Virus record (IMG/VR): IMGVR_UViG_3300046694_000088
Location: 1-43,024 of that record
Source of the DNA: a virus
Length of the DNA stretch: 43,024 bases
Direction: 5' to 3' (one strand)
This document shows positions 1 to 6,577 of this stretch, piece after piece. Within the stretch, counting starts at the first letter, position 1, and the number at the start of each line of letters is the position of its first letter. The translations under genes were made by a program, and so were the position numbers. Below the pieces are notes generated by a model. That model had not been told where the DNA came from. It did no database searches and was given only the letters and a program-made list of their open reading frames with translations.

Positions 1-127
1 ACATGAAATCTGCTTGTCATGTTGTTTTATCTCCTTTCTTTTCTTTCTTGTATTTAATTTACCATCATTCTCACTTCTTGTCTAGTACTTTATGGAAATA
101 TTTTTACCTAAACTTACTAGTTTCATA
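1..127. repeat. Terminal direct repeat, left copy
   Basis: These 127 bases are identical to 42898-43024 and the identity stops exactly there. A length of 127 is a common assembler word size, so this most likely marks a circular assembly rather than a biological terminal repeat. The repeat holds the promoter and the start codon of the first early gene, which is complete only at the right end. Confidence 0.95.
56..84 (-). promoter_or_regulatory. Early-operon promoter
   Basis: On the minus strand, TAGACA (79-84) is followed by 17 bases and TAAATT (56-61), with TGG directly before the -10 as in an extended -10 element. It lies just upstream of the Myb-like gene that starts at the equivalent of base 20, after an AAGGAG ribosome binding site. 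The same promoter is repeated at 42953-42981. It would drive the replication operon in the circular form. Confidence 0.6.
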
Positions 128-130
128 GAA

Positions 131-156
131 ATAAAAAAGGGGCCACTAGGCCCCAT
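131..156 (-). terminator. Rho-independent terminator, end of left early block
   Basis: On the minus strand GGGGCC and GGCCCC pair around a TAGT loop and are followed by six T. It ends the minus-strand block running from about 5.6 kb to 0.15 kb and insulates the promoter at 56-84. The TAG of the 62-codon frame lies in the loop. Confidence 0.85.
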
Positions 157-334
157 AAAGTTCTGTTTCAAGTGTTAATATTCTGTGTGCGGCATACTCC
201 GCCATGTGCTGGTTGATCTCACGTTCAGCATCCGTCTGAGAGTTGGACAGCCTCACCTCGTACTCGTTCAAGCAGCTTGTCCATTCTGCGATTTCGTTCT
301 TCAATCGGGGGGATATCACCACGATGAGCCTCAC
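146..334 (-). CDS. Small protein overlapping the zinc-finger gene (uncertain)
   Basis: A 62-codon frame with a GTG start closely preceded by GGGAGAAG. It overlaps the end of the 225-533 gene by 110 bases in another frame, and its stop falls inside the terminator loop. The C-terminal half is charged and helical-looking (REINQHMAEYAAHRILTLE). I do not recognise it. Only its last 79 bases are outside the neighbouring gene, so it may be a real compact gene or a chance frame. Confidence 0.35.
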   Translation of the reverse strand: MRLIVVISPRLKNEIAEWTSCLNEYEVRLSNSQTDAEREINQHMAEYAAHRILTLETELYGA

Positions 335-533
335 CTTCTCCCAAGGCTTTACCTAGGGCTTGTAGTTGCTTACCTTGCAGACATTTCTTGTTGCAATACC
401 GCTGGATCTTACTGTGTACAGAGGCGTTGTAGGGTCCAGCGTCTAACATGGAGCGTTTGATGGGGCAGGTTTCGCAGTTGTCGAGGATGTCTGAGATTTG
501 GTAGATTAAACGGCTTCGTTCTCCCTTTTCCAT
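225..533 (-). CDS. Zinc-finger protein
   Basis: Codes for 102 residues. The N-terminal half has Cys pairs, CETCPIK near residue 20 and YCNKKC near residue 47, which match the zinc-finger proteins often found in small-gene strings of Bacillus phages. The C-terminal part (EERNRRMDKLLERVRGE) is charged and probably helical. The start overlaps the end of the 506-664 gene, so translation is probably coupled. A DNA- or RNA-binding role is inferred from the cysteines alone. Confidence 0.6.
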   Translation of the reverse strand: MEKGERSRLIYQISDILDNCETCPIKRSMLDAGPYNASVHSKIQRYCNKKCLQGKQLQALGKALGEGEAHRGDIPPIEERNRRMDKLLERVRGEAVQLSDGC

Positions 534-664
534 GACATGTCTGGTGCCTCCAGTTCAGTTTTGATCATGCCTATGATGCGGTTAGCTTCGTTCAGGTGGT
601 TTGCGTCATTGGTTTCTTTGTATTTGAGTAGTGCAATGATGGCTAAGTCTGTGAATCGGTTCAT
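506..664 (-). CDS. Hypothetical small protein
   Basis: Codes for 52 residues (MNRFTDLAIIALLKYKETND at the N terminus). The start codon shares ATGA with the stop of the upstream gene at 661, and its end overlaps the 225-533 gene, so it sits in a tightly coupled string. Single helix-like region with no motif that I recognise. Confidence 0.6.
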   Translation of the reverse strand: MNRFTDLAIIALLKYKETNDANHLNEANRIIGMIKTELEAPDMSWKRENEAV

Positions 665-861
665 TGTTTCGCCTCTTTCAACCAAGTTTTTATTGTGTAT
701 ACCTGCATATCATCCATAGACCATACACACGTCAATTCTCTGCCTGTTAGCGGTCTTCCAATGCTGTATTGGATGTCGCGTATGTCTTCGTAGTACAACC
801 GTTCAGAAGCCCGTTTACGCTCGGCTGACAGCATGTTACGGATTCGTTTGAAGATGTTCAT
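661..861 (-). CDS. Hypothetical basic small protein
   Basis: Codes for 66 residues from an ATG that overlaps the upstream stop by ATGA. The N terminus is rich in Arg and Lys (FKRIRNMLSAERKRASERL), the remainder mixed. A GTG three codons further upstream is possible but lacks support. No family recognised; the basic N terminus would fit nucleic-acid binding, which is only a guess. Confidence 0.6.
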   Translation of the reverse strand: MNIFKRIRNMLSAERKRASERLYYEDIRDIQYSIGRPLTGRELTCVWSMDDMQVYTIKTWLKEAKQ

Positions 862-1034
862 TCGATCCACTCTTTAACAGCTTGCGCGACATCCGGGTAA
901 TCCTCGCTACCATTCACAACCAGGAATAATTCCGCTGACTCCACTCCAAGTGTTAATGCTATATCATCAATGGATTGCAGGAAGTAACCTTTTTTAATTC
1001 TGAAGTCGTGCATTTCTTCAGCTGTTAACTTCAT
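858..1034 (-). CDS. Hypothetical small protein, possible HTH-like helix pair
   Basis: Codes for 58 residues. The stretch DDIALTLGVESAELFLVVNG resembles a helix-turn-helix spacing but is too short to assign. It overlaps the HNH-like gene upstream by 17 bases and the next gene by ATGA, as expected for coupled translation in an early operon. Confidence 0.55.
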   Translation of the reverse strand: MKLTAEEMHDFRIKKGYFLQSIDDIALTLGVESAELFLVVNGSEDYPDVAQAVKEWIE

Positions 1035-1365
1035 TCAACAACGCCTCCCTAATTTTTCTTTTTTCCTTTATACCTTCTGGATCTTCATCGAAGTAATCAT
1101 GACACGCCACACAAGCGTCCCGGAGCCATTCTGCGGTTGTCTTGACTGGTATTAGCCTACGTCCGATTAAGTGGGCTTGTTCGACCGCTGGAGCTCCTGT
1201 GCATTTGTATTGAAGTTCACAGATCCCTTTTGAACGTTCGCGCACTTCTTTGCGGACTTGTGGGGATATGTCGCCTAGTTGTTTTTGTGTGAGTCCTCCG
1301 CGCTGGTGGTGGGAAAGGATGCCTTGCCGCCATGGTTTGACATCCTTCTTCTTTTTCTTTTGCAC
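1018..1365 (-). CDS. HNH-nuclease-like zinc protein
   Basis: Codes for 115 residues from a GTG placed eight bases after GGAGG. Residues about 40-95 have the layout of an HNH fold: RSKGICE and a second Cys, then QAHLIGR, then DACVACHDYF, that is two CxxC-type pairs around an His and a final CxxCH. The classic central Asn is not evident. The N terminus is a Lys run. In the recombination block next to ERF and Gp157 it could nick DNA or bind junctions; this is inferred, since activity depends on residues that I cannot align. Confidence 0.55.
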   Translation of the reverse strand: MQKKKKKDVKPWRQGILSHHQRGGLTQKQLGDISPQVRKEVRERSKGICELQYKCTGAPAVEQAHLIGRRLIPVKTTAEWLRDACVACHDYFDEDPEGIKEKRKIREALLNEVNS

Positions 1366-1830
1366 TTAGCCGCCCTCCTTCTCAATGCCCTTCTGCATAT
1401 CTTTGAGCGAGTAGCAAGATAATTCGTATGACTTCGCAATTCCTGACCAGCGGAGAAAGTCTGCTTCATGCTTTCCAGCTTCCTCCATCTGTTTACCTTT
1501 GGCTTTACGCGCCATCACCTGAGCGTCTGCGGCGCTTCTCTTAGGCTCTTTCGTGTCCCGTATGGTTTCGTAACTATCCGCATAATCTTGGTCACTACGT
1601 GACTCGTGGTAGCGTTGTAGCTTGCGGTAGTGGCTGGCTATAAGGTTGGCGTACAATTGAACCTGAGAATAACGGTACTCCAGTTCTGCAAGCTGATAAG
1701 GTGTAGCGCCGGACAGGTTAACCTCGTTTATTCCGCGCAGGATGTTGTTGTGTTTGAAGAGGAAATCAGCAATGCGCTGATCCTCTAGTTCTTTGTAGTG
1801 TTCTAGCGTTTCGAGTAGTTCTTTGCTCAT
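1366..1830 (-). CDS. Hypothetical protein of the recombination module
   Basis: Codes for 154 residues, mostly helical and charged, with a Lys/Arg-rich middle (ARKAKGKQMEEAGKHEADF). It lies between the ERF annealing protein and the HNH-like gene; its stop touches the GTG of the latter. I do not recognise the family. Position suggests an accessory role in phage recombination or DNA processing. Confidence 0.6.
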   Translation of the reverse strand: MSKELLETLEHYKELEDQRIADFLFKHNNILRGINEVNLSGATPYQLAELEYRYSQVQLYANLIASHYRKLQRYHESRSDQDYADSYETIRDTKEPKRSAADAQVMARKAKGKQMEEAGKHEADFLRWSGIAKSYELSCYSLKDMQKGIEKEGG

Positions 1831-1847
1831 ACGGTTTCCCCTCTCCC

Positions 1848-2552
1848 TTAAAACGGGTAATCTGATTCCCCAGTTGCTTCTATATCAATCTCATTCTTAC
1901 GATCATCCAGCATCTTGATAAGGTTGTTCACGTCCGCAAAGTGGACTTGCTTAATGTCCTTCACTTCATATCCAAGGAAATCAGAAATGTGTGCCAGTCC
2001 GACTTCTGCTAGTCTTGCTTTATTTCCTAACAGTTTGGCTTGTGGTTCAGTTACAGTCTTAGCCCCTGATTGGCTCTGTATGGCTGGTTTTTTCGGTTGC
2101 TGAGTGTTTGACTGGCTTTGCTGTTGGCGTGGCTGTGCTGGCTTGTTAGGATCCCCTGACGCTTCGTTACCATCATCATCCGTCTCAGACGCGAGTCCAT
2201 AAGCAGCAGATAAGGAATAACGTCTAGCATAAGTGATCACAGATCCTGCCCCTTGCGCTGTATCCTTTTCGCTGTTCATGTAGAGCGGATCAAACTCCAT
2301 CCACTCCCCCGACTCATGCAGGAGCATTGTCGTTACGCCGATGCGTCCATTTTCAGGATGAACGGTAGGCCATTGCGTGAAGCTTAGTCCGTGTTTAGGT
2401 CCGCATTCGTTGATTGCATCAACTACGTTATCAAGTGGGACATACTTACTTTTGAAGAATGGGTTATCGGCATCCTTTTTAGGCTGCTTTACCTCTTTTT
2501 GAAACTGTGCCAGTGCCTTTGCGAGTGATGCGATGGATTCTGATTTTTGCAT
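1848..2552 (-). CDS. erf: ERF-family single-strand annealing protein
   Basis: Codes for 234 residues. The N-terminal 125 residues match the ERF family of phage single-strand annealing proteins: SLAKALAQFQKEV, the NPFFKSKYVPLDNVVDAINE block and the GSVITYARRYSLSAAYGLA block typical of the family. A Gln/Pro/Ser linker (about 130-165) leads to a helical C-terminal domain ending in the acidic tail SDYPF, similar to the tips by which annealing proteins and SSB contact partners. It anneals complementary strands during recombination-dependent replication and repair. It is transcribed after the Gp157 gene. Confidence 0.85.
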   Translation of the reverse strand: MQKSESIASLAKALAQFQKEVKQPKKDADNPFFKSKYVPLDNVVDAINECGPKHGLSFTQWPTVHPENGRIGVTTMLLHESGEWMEFDPLYMNSEKDTAQGAGSVITYARRYSLSAAYGLASETDDDGNEASGDPNKPAQPRQQQSQSNTQQPKKPAIQSQSGAKTVTEPQAKLLGNKARLAEVGLAHISDFLGYEVKDIKQVHFADVNNLIKMLDDRKNEIDIEATGESDYPF

Positions 2553-2563
2553 TGTGATTCCTC

Positions 2564-3049
2564 CTATTTTATGGTTAGTGATGTTTCTTGGATAACTTCA
2601 ACGCCATCAATGACTAGACCTTTCTTCATTGCGTCCAGCAGCTTCTTCCGGTCAAGCTTCGGTTCGACCACTGGTTCGTTGTAAAACTCATACGGGATGT
2701 CTGATTCACGAATCACGTTCAGCTTCGGTGGGTTCTTCTTAAAGCTGATGGTGTGAAGTGTTCCCTGCACCTTATCAATGTTCAGTGTGCGCATGGTGGA
2801 TTCTATGCCGGACTTTAGCTTTGCTACGTTGTTGCCTAGTGTGGCCTTGCGCTTCATCAGCCTTTGGATTTCTGCGTCCAGTGTGGCGGCATCCGCTTCT
2901 AAGCTCTTGAGGACTTTTGCGGTGTTCTCGATCTTCTCTTCGATACGTCCTTCCAGTCCTTGAATCATCACTTGTAAGTCGTAGTCTGTTTCGTCCTGGA
3001 GCAGGTCGATTAAATCGTTGTATTGCTGTGCAAGATCATAAAGTCTCAA
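2564..3049 (-). CDS. Gp157-family phage protein
   Basis: Codes for 161 residues from a TTG six bases after GAGGTG; the resulting start RLYDLAQQYNDLIDLLQDE matches the usual beginning of the siphovirus Gp157 family. Long coiled coil through about residue 100, then a conserved beta-rich part (TISFKKNPPKLNV, then DKKKLLDAMKKG-like sequence). The family usually sits next to a phage annealing protein, as here with ERF. Gp157 of a Streptococcus phage was linked to phage resistance; the biochemical role is unknown. Confidence 0.75.
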   Translation of the reverse strand: MRLYDLAQQYNDLIDLLQDETDYDLQVMIQGLEGRIEEKIENTAKVLKSLEADAATLDAEIQRLMKRKATLGNNVAKLKSGIESTMRTLNIDKVQGTLHTISFKKNPPKLNVIRESDIPYEFYNEPVVEPKLDRKKLLDAMKKGLVIDGVEVIQETSLTIK

Positions 3050-3061
3050 TGTGATCACCTC

Positions 3062-3250
3062 TTAGTCATATGATGGTTGATTCAGTGCTGCGTTCATGGC
3101 TTCCATTTCATCCCGTAGGTCTGCGTTCTCTGCCTGTACATGTGCAAGTTCGCCTTCAAGTATGTTTATTTGCTCATAGGCTTGGCTTAGTTCTAGTTCC
3201 ATGGCTTCTATGTTGGTGTTTAGTTTCTTGAATAGGTTTGCGATTCCCAT
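3062..3250 (-). CDS. Small coiled-coil protein
   Basis: Codes for 62 residues, almost wholly heptad-like from residue 12 (IEAMELELSQAYEQINILEG and onward), so a coiled coil is likely. It stands directly before the Gp157 gene. No enzyme motif. Confidence 0.6.
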   Translation of the reverse strand: MGIANLFKKLNTNIEAMELELSQAYEQINILEGELAHVQAENADLRDEMEAMNAALNQPSYD

Positions 3251-3311
3251 TGCATTAACCTCCGTTGTATGCTACGTTTTTGTTGTTGTTATTTCCGCAG
3301 GGATGGAACGC

Positions 3312-3443
3312 CTACTGAGCGTATCCGTCCCTTTTTGCGTGTTTGGCGTATGGTTTGAGGTAACATCTTAGCAGCGCTGGTGTTAAGGTTCCGCGTGATT
3401 TGGCGATACGGGCGAGTTGTAGGTAGGTTAGACGGTTATTCAT
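3312..3443 (-). CDS. Small basic protein
   Basis: Codes for 43 residues: MNNRLTYLQLARIAKSRG, then a short second half with Lys/Arg (YLKPYAKHAKRDGYAQ). It overlaps the end of the 3436-3603 gene by eight bases. Basic and compact; function unknown. Confidence 0.5.
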   Translation of the reverse strand: MNNRLTYLQLARIAKSRGTLTPALLRCYLKPYAKHAKRDGYAQ

Positions 3444-3603
3444 GATCGTTTTCCACAATGTCATGTATCTCGCTAAAATAAAAATCATCATTTTTATAAA
3501 ATTTATTCGCTACATCCAAAGGGTCTTCACCTTCGATTATTACCGTTGTCAAACCCACATACACATATCTGTCAGGGTAATAAAATACAGTGTATTTGCT
3601 CAT
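3436..3603 (-). CDS. Hypothetical small protein
   Basis: Codes for 55 residues beginning MSKYTVFYYPDRYVYVGLTT, with a beta-rich first half followed by EGEDPLDVANKFY and an acidic tail. The base composition is more AT-rich than its neighbours. Function unknown. Confidence 0.5.
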   Translation of the reverse strand: MSKYTVFYYPDRYVYVGLTTVIIEGEDPLDVANKFYKNDDFYFSEIHDIVENDHE

Positions 3604-3660
3604 TTCTTTCTCTCCCTTACTATAGTGTGATAAAATATCCGCTACCGTTTTAATCAGTGT

Positions 3661-3978
3661 TCACTCGCTTTCTGCGCTGTCGAAAAAGTTATCGAATGGT
3701 TCTGTGTCTCCGTTTTGATGCCAGTTATACACTTCCAATCCTGTTCCGTACAATTCTTTGAAGTAGTTATAAAACTGTGTTGCTTTTTTCTGTTCGTCTT
3801 CTTGCTCAATGATGGCCGTTTCAAGTTGCTGTGTGATGTCCGGCAGGTTCTCGCTGAATGTTGCCAAGGCGTTCATCATGCTTGCTGCGCTCTTTGGTTG
3901 ATATGGACTGTAGGTTGTGTCGTCTTCGAGTTGTTTCAGTTGTTTCAGGATTTCGTTTAAGCGGTCAATGGCTGTCAT
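3661..3978 (-). CDS. Hypothetical helical protein
   Basis: Codes for 105 residues, helical N terminus (DRLNEILKQLKQLEDD) and a very acidic C terminus (DTEPFDNFFDSAESE). Separated by three bases from the upstream gene. No recognised family. Confidence 0.55.
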   Translation of the reverse strand: MTAIDRLNEILKQLKQLEDDTTYSPYQPKSAASMMNALATFSENLPDITQQLETAIIEQEDEQKKATQFYNYFKELYGTGLEVYNWHQNGDTEPFDNFFDSAESE

Positions 3979-3981
3979 GGT

Positions 3982-4242
3982 TTATTCCCCCAACATTTCT
4001 TTTAGTTTTTTAATCATTGATTCAATCGTTTGTACGCCGCTCGCTCTGTCAAATTTAGCTGTTTCATCGTATAACCTTGTTACATAATCGTTATCACTGG
4101 GGCAAATCCTTAGTTCAACCCAACTCACATGACCAGTAACTTCTAAAAACACGACTTCTTTGCATCTCATGTTTACCAATATAGACAGCCTTGCGAGTTC
4201 TCCTGTTAGTTCAGCGACTTTCAATTGTGTTTTTTGGCTCAT
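3982..4242 (-). CDS. Hypothetical protein
   Basis: Codes for 86 residues from an ATG (MSQKTQLKVAELTGEL) preceded by GGGAAG; a longer frame to 4269 lacks a good site. Helical ends flank a beta-like middle (CKEVVFLEVTGHVSWVELRI). Function unknown. Confidence 0.5.
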   Translation of the reverse strand: MSQKTQLKVAELTGELARLSILVNMRCKEVVFLEVTGHVSWVELRICPSDNDYVTRLYDETAKFDRASGVQTIESMIKKLKEMLGE

Positions 4243-4265
4243 TCTTCCCACTTCATTTATCCCCC

Positions 4266-4442
4266 TCACACAAAATCATTCTGCCGATACCCTCTATCGT
4301 TTGCTTCGTACCAAGTGTGATACTTTGGTTCTTTGGGTTCTTGTTCTTCTCTTTCGGCTTCTTCCAGCATTTCACGTTCTAAGCGGCTCATGACTAGATG
4401 TGGTTTGTTTTGTACGTTTACTTGATCTGCTTTGATTAGCAT
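4266..4442 (-). CDS. Hypothetical acidic small protein
   Basis: Codes for 58 residues after a strong AAGGAGG site. N-terminal strand-like part (MLIKADQVNVQNKPHLVM), a highly charged helix (EREMLEEAEREEQEP) and an aromatic tail (YHTWYEANDRGYRQ). Function unknown. Confidence 0.55.
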   Translation of the reverse strand: MLIKADQVNVQNKPHLVMSRLEREMLEEAEREEQEPKEPKYHTWYEANDRGYRQNDFV

Positions 4443-4511
4443 GGTTGTTTCCTCCTTAGTTATTGTTCGGCCCCTGCTGCGCTGGGTTATTCGGTCGACT
4501 CGATGCAGGGA

Positions 4512-4676
4512 TTAAATAAACCTAGTTACGAATCTAACTTTGTAACCGCGTGCTTCCAATATCGAACGCGCTTCATTTTTATCGGTTGCCATAACTTCGA
4601 TCATTTCACCGTTGCAGTACCCTTGATGCTTGTAAACACCGACTGACAATACTGCGCTGCACTTGATCTGGTTCAT
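4512..4676 (-). CDS. Hypothetical small protein
   Basis: Codes for 54 residues, overlapping the XRE gene by ATGA and so co-translated with it. The C-terminal half (MATDKNEARSILEARGYKV) looks like a small alpha/beta unit. Function unknown; as the partner gene of a putative repressor it could be an accessory or antirepressor peptide, which is speculation. Confidence 0.5.
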   Translation of the reverse strand: MNQIKCSAVLSVGVYKHQGYCNGEMIEVMATDKNEARSILEARGYKVRFVTRFI

Positions 4677-4897
4677 TTAACTTCCTCCTTTTCGATTATG
4701 AACAACTCGTCAAACTTCGCTTTCAAACCTCCCTGAATCTTCCCGGCTGCCTTTGCTCCAATCGTCCGTTCACCGTTCACCGCTTTGTTTAAGTATGTGG
4801 TGGAAAGGTTGACCTTCTCCGCGAAGCTTGTTTGCGTGTGTCCGATCTTCATAAGTCTTTGCTTGAAGTCCTCAGTGTCTTTGATCTTGATGCCCAT
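4673..4897 (-). CDS. XRE/Cro-type helix-turn-helix regulator
   Basis: Codes for 74 residues from an ATG eight to nine bases after AAAGGAAG. Residues about 10-60 read as an XRE fold: FKQRLMKIGHTQTSFAEKVN is the first part of the motif and LSTTYLNKAVNGERTIGAKA the recognition helix region. The tail FDELFIIEKEEVK is typical of phage Cro/repressor-like proteins. It is the first gene after the promoter at 4923-4951, which carries paired ATTGTCT sites, so autoregulation is likely. It is the best candidate for a lysis-lysogeny switch protein in this genome. Confidence 0.7.
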   Translation of the reverse strand: MGIKIKDTEDFKQRLMKIGHTQTSFAEKVNLSTTYLNKAVNGERTIGAKAAGKIQGGLKAKFDELFIIEKEEVK

Positions 4898-4922
4898 GTG
4901 TTCACTTCCTTTCTGTGATTTC

Positions 4923-4951
4923 ATCTTATCACGTCCAATTGTCTAATGCAA
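4923..4951 (-). promoter_or_regulatory. Promoter of the XRE gene
   Basis: Minus strand TTGCAT (4946-4951), 17 bases, TAAGAT (4923-4928). A repeat site of the likely operator lies in the spacer. Confidence 0.5.
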
Positions 4952-4966
4952 GCTTTTTTATTGTCT
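4938..4966. promoter_or_regulatory. Paired ATTGTCT sites, candidate operator
   Basis: ATTGTCT occurs at 4938-4944 and again at 4960-4966, 22 bases apart, or about two helical turns. The first lies between the -10 and -35 boxes and the second just upstream. Such spacing suits cooperative binding of a dimeric HTH protein, most simply the XRE regulator encoded directly downstream. Confidence 0.4.
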
Positions 4967-4980
4967 TTTTATAATCTTTA

Positions 4981-5598
4981 TTATGGTCTGTTTTGACGCT
5001 GTTTATTCATCATCTCAAACATTTCTTCTACGCTACATTGAAACACCTTGTATGATCGTATCCCAACATTGTATTTATGATCTGAAACAATCCAGACATA
5101 AGGGAATAGCTGACGGCCTTGCGGTTGCCACGGTTCCGCCTTCCATTGATCCGATAAAAAGTAATGGTCATACCGCTGAAGCTTCTCCTTCATTTGCTTC
5201 TCACTGTACTGTGTGCGCTGATACTCCATGAACCAAGGCATGCCACGCCAAACGGAAAATACGTCCGGTTCCATCATGCTCGGTCCGTATCTCGGTTCTA
5301 CCGTGTAGGACTTTGGTTTTTCCAACTTGCACAAGTCTCGGTACAGTTCCCCCAGCTTCAAAAAGTGTGGAACCTTCGTACTGTCTTTTTTAATGTGATT
5401 TTCAGCAGGGTAGTAAAGGTATTGCCTCCGTTCAGTTGACCGCTCAATGTACTTGTCACGGTGCAGACGCTTTAACACATAGTTAACCGCTGTTACCTTG
5501 TTCTTCACGTTGCTGAAGTGTAAGTCAGCAATCAGATCCCGGCTCAACACTCTAAACCGCTGTATGTCCTCTACAATAGCCTTGTCGCGTGCGTTCAT
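4981..5598 (-). CDS. Replication-relaxation family protein
   Basis: Codes for 205 residues from an ATG after TGGAGGG; the open frame to 5934 is not coding. N-terminal winged-helix (about 1-60: KAIVEDIQRFRVLSRDLIAD, then AVNYVLKRLHRDKYIERS), followed by the FLKLGELYRDL and PDVFSVWRGMPWFMEYQRTQ segments that characterise the Replic_Relax family. Members occur on plasmids and mobile elements of Firmicutes, usually beside an FtsK/SpoIIIE-like protein, as here. Role inferred: a DNA-binding or nuclease-like partner in plasmid replication or transfer. The pair is interrupted here by the plus-strand HNH gene. Confidence 0.75.
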   Translation of the reverse strand: MNARDKAIVEDIQRFRVLSRDLIADLHFSNVKNKVTAVNYVLKRLHRDKYIERSTERRQYLYYPAENHIKKDSTKVPHFLKLGELYRDLCKLEKPKSYTVEPRYGPSMMEPDVFSVWRGMPWFMEYQRTQYSEKQMKEKLQRYDHYFLSDQWKAEPWQPQGRQLFPYVWIVSDHKYNVGIRSYKVFQCSVEEMFEMMNKQRQNRP

Positions 5599-5641
5599 AT
5601 TATTCCCTCCAATGTTTATTTGTGGACAAGTATTTAGTGCG

Positions 5642-5650
5642 TGGTATAAT
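5642..5650 (+). promoter_or_regulatory. Extended -10 promoter of the HNH gene
   Basis: TGGTATAAT (TG at 5642-5643, TATAAT at 5645-5650) lies about 20 bases before an AAGGAG site at 5659-5664 and the ATG at 5672. A TTGTGG about 19 bases upstream is a poor -35. The gene thus carries its own plus-strand promoter. Confidence 0.55.
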
Positions 5651-5671
5651 GGAAAATAAAGGAGTGATGAA

Positions 5672-6577
5672 ATGTCTAGAGTTAAAAAAATAGAACTTGT
5701 TACAATTGTGATTGATGGTAAAGACGTTATTGCGAAGATGTGTACTGGATGCATGAAGACAAAAGCATTATACGAATTCAGCAATAGTAGTGACGGATCT
5801 GCTGGAGGTAAGCAGCCGAAATGCAAACAGTGTCGGTCTGAGAGATTCAAACAAACGTACAAGCCATCTGAAAACATAACTAGAATAACCACCATGGAAA
5901 TAGACGGTGAGGTTGTGGAAGCTAAAGTTTGCACTCTGTGTAAAGTTTTAAAACCTATGAGTGATTACCACAATGCAAAAAGCGGAGGTACAGGAGGAAA
6001 AAATTCTGGTTGCAAAGAATGTGTCAACGCCAATAGTAGGAAGTACAAAGATGACAATAGAGAAAAAATGAGGGAATATAGCCGCATAAAATGGGCCAAT
6101 AACAAAGAAGAAGAAAGTTTGAAAAAGAAAAAATATTACAATAGCGAAAAAAGTTCTGTTAGGTTTAAGGACTGGTACTACAAAAACACAGGTAAGATTA
6201 AAGTAAAAAACATGAACTGGATAGCTAAGAACAAAAAATTGAAAGCCAGTCTAACTATTGATGAACTGAACGAAATAGTAAGGACATTTGATAATAAGTG
6301 TGCACTAACAGGAAATGCAAATTTTGAATTTGATCATTTCATTGCAGTAAGGACAGGGAATAGCGGAACTGTAAAAGAAAATATTATACCGCTTTGTAAG
6401 TTTCTCAATAATTCCAAAAAGAGTAGAAATCCGTTCGAGTGGGTTAAATGGCCACATATACAGGAAATGATAATCCCTGGTTCGTTTGAAAGGTTAATTG
6501 AATATTTAGCAAAAGAAAACTCAATGACCGTAGACCAATATAGAGATCACGTGTATAAATGTTATGAAAACTTATAA
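5672..6577 (+). CDS. HNH endonuclease with two zinc-ribbon repeats
   Basis: Codes for 301 residues. Two similar zinc modules occupy about 25-55 (MCTGCMKTK, then CKQCR) and 87-120 (VCTLCKVLK, then CKECV), each preceded by an IDG element, so the N terminus is a tandem repeat. A Lys-rich linker leads to an HNH-like core near 215-265: CALTGN, FEFDHFIAV, then NIIPLCKFLN. It stands alone on the plus strand between two minus-strand genes that normally pair, is visibly richer in A and T than they are, and has its own promoter. This is the pattern of a free-standing homing endonuclease or similar selfish insertion. Its stop overlaps the stop of the FtsK-like gene by six bases. Confidence 0.8.
   Translation: MSRVKKIELVTIVIDGKDVIAKMCTGCMKTKALYEFSNSSDGSAGGKQPKCKQCRSERFKQTYKPSENITRITTMEIDGEVVEAKVCTLCKVLKPMSDYHNAKSGGTGGKNSGCKECVNANSRKYKDDNREKMREYSRIKWANNKEEESLKKKKYYNSEKSSVRFKDWYYKNTGKIKVKNMNWIAKNKKLKASLTIDELNEIVRTFDNKCALTGNANFEFDHFIAVRTGNSGTVKENIIPLCKFLNNSKKSRNPFEWVKWPHIQEMIIPGSFERLIEYLAKENSMTVDQYRDHVYKCYENL

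Noticed and set aside
4461-4508. CCCTGC/GCAGGG pairing between two small genes as a terminator
   Set aside because: Long loop and no T tract; could be a weak mRNA hairpin but not supported further.
5599-5934. Upstream extension of the replication-relaxation gene to 317 codons
   Set aside because: The extension overlaps the HNH gene on the other strand, is low-quality protein sequence, and the ATG at 5598 has a clear GGAGG site.
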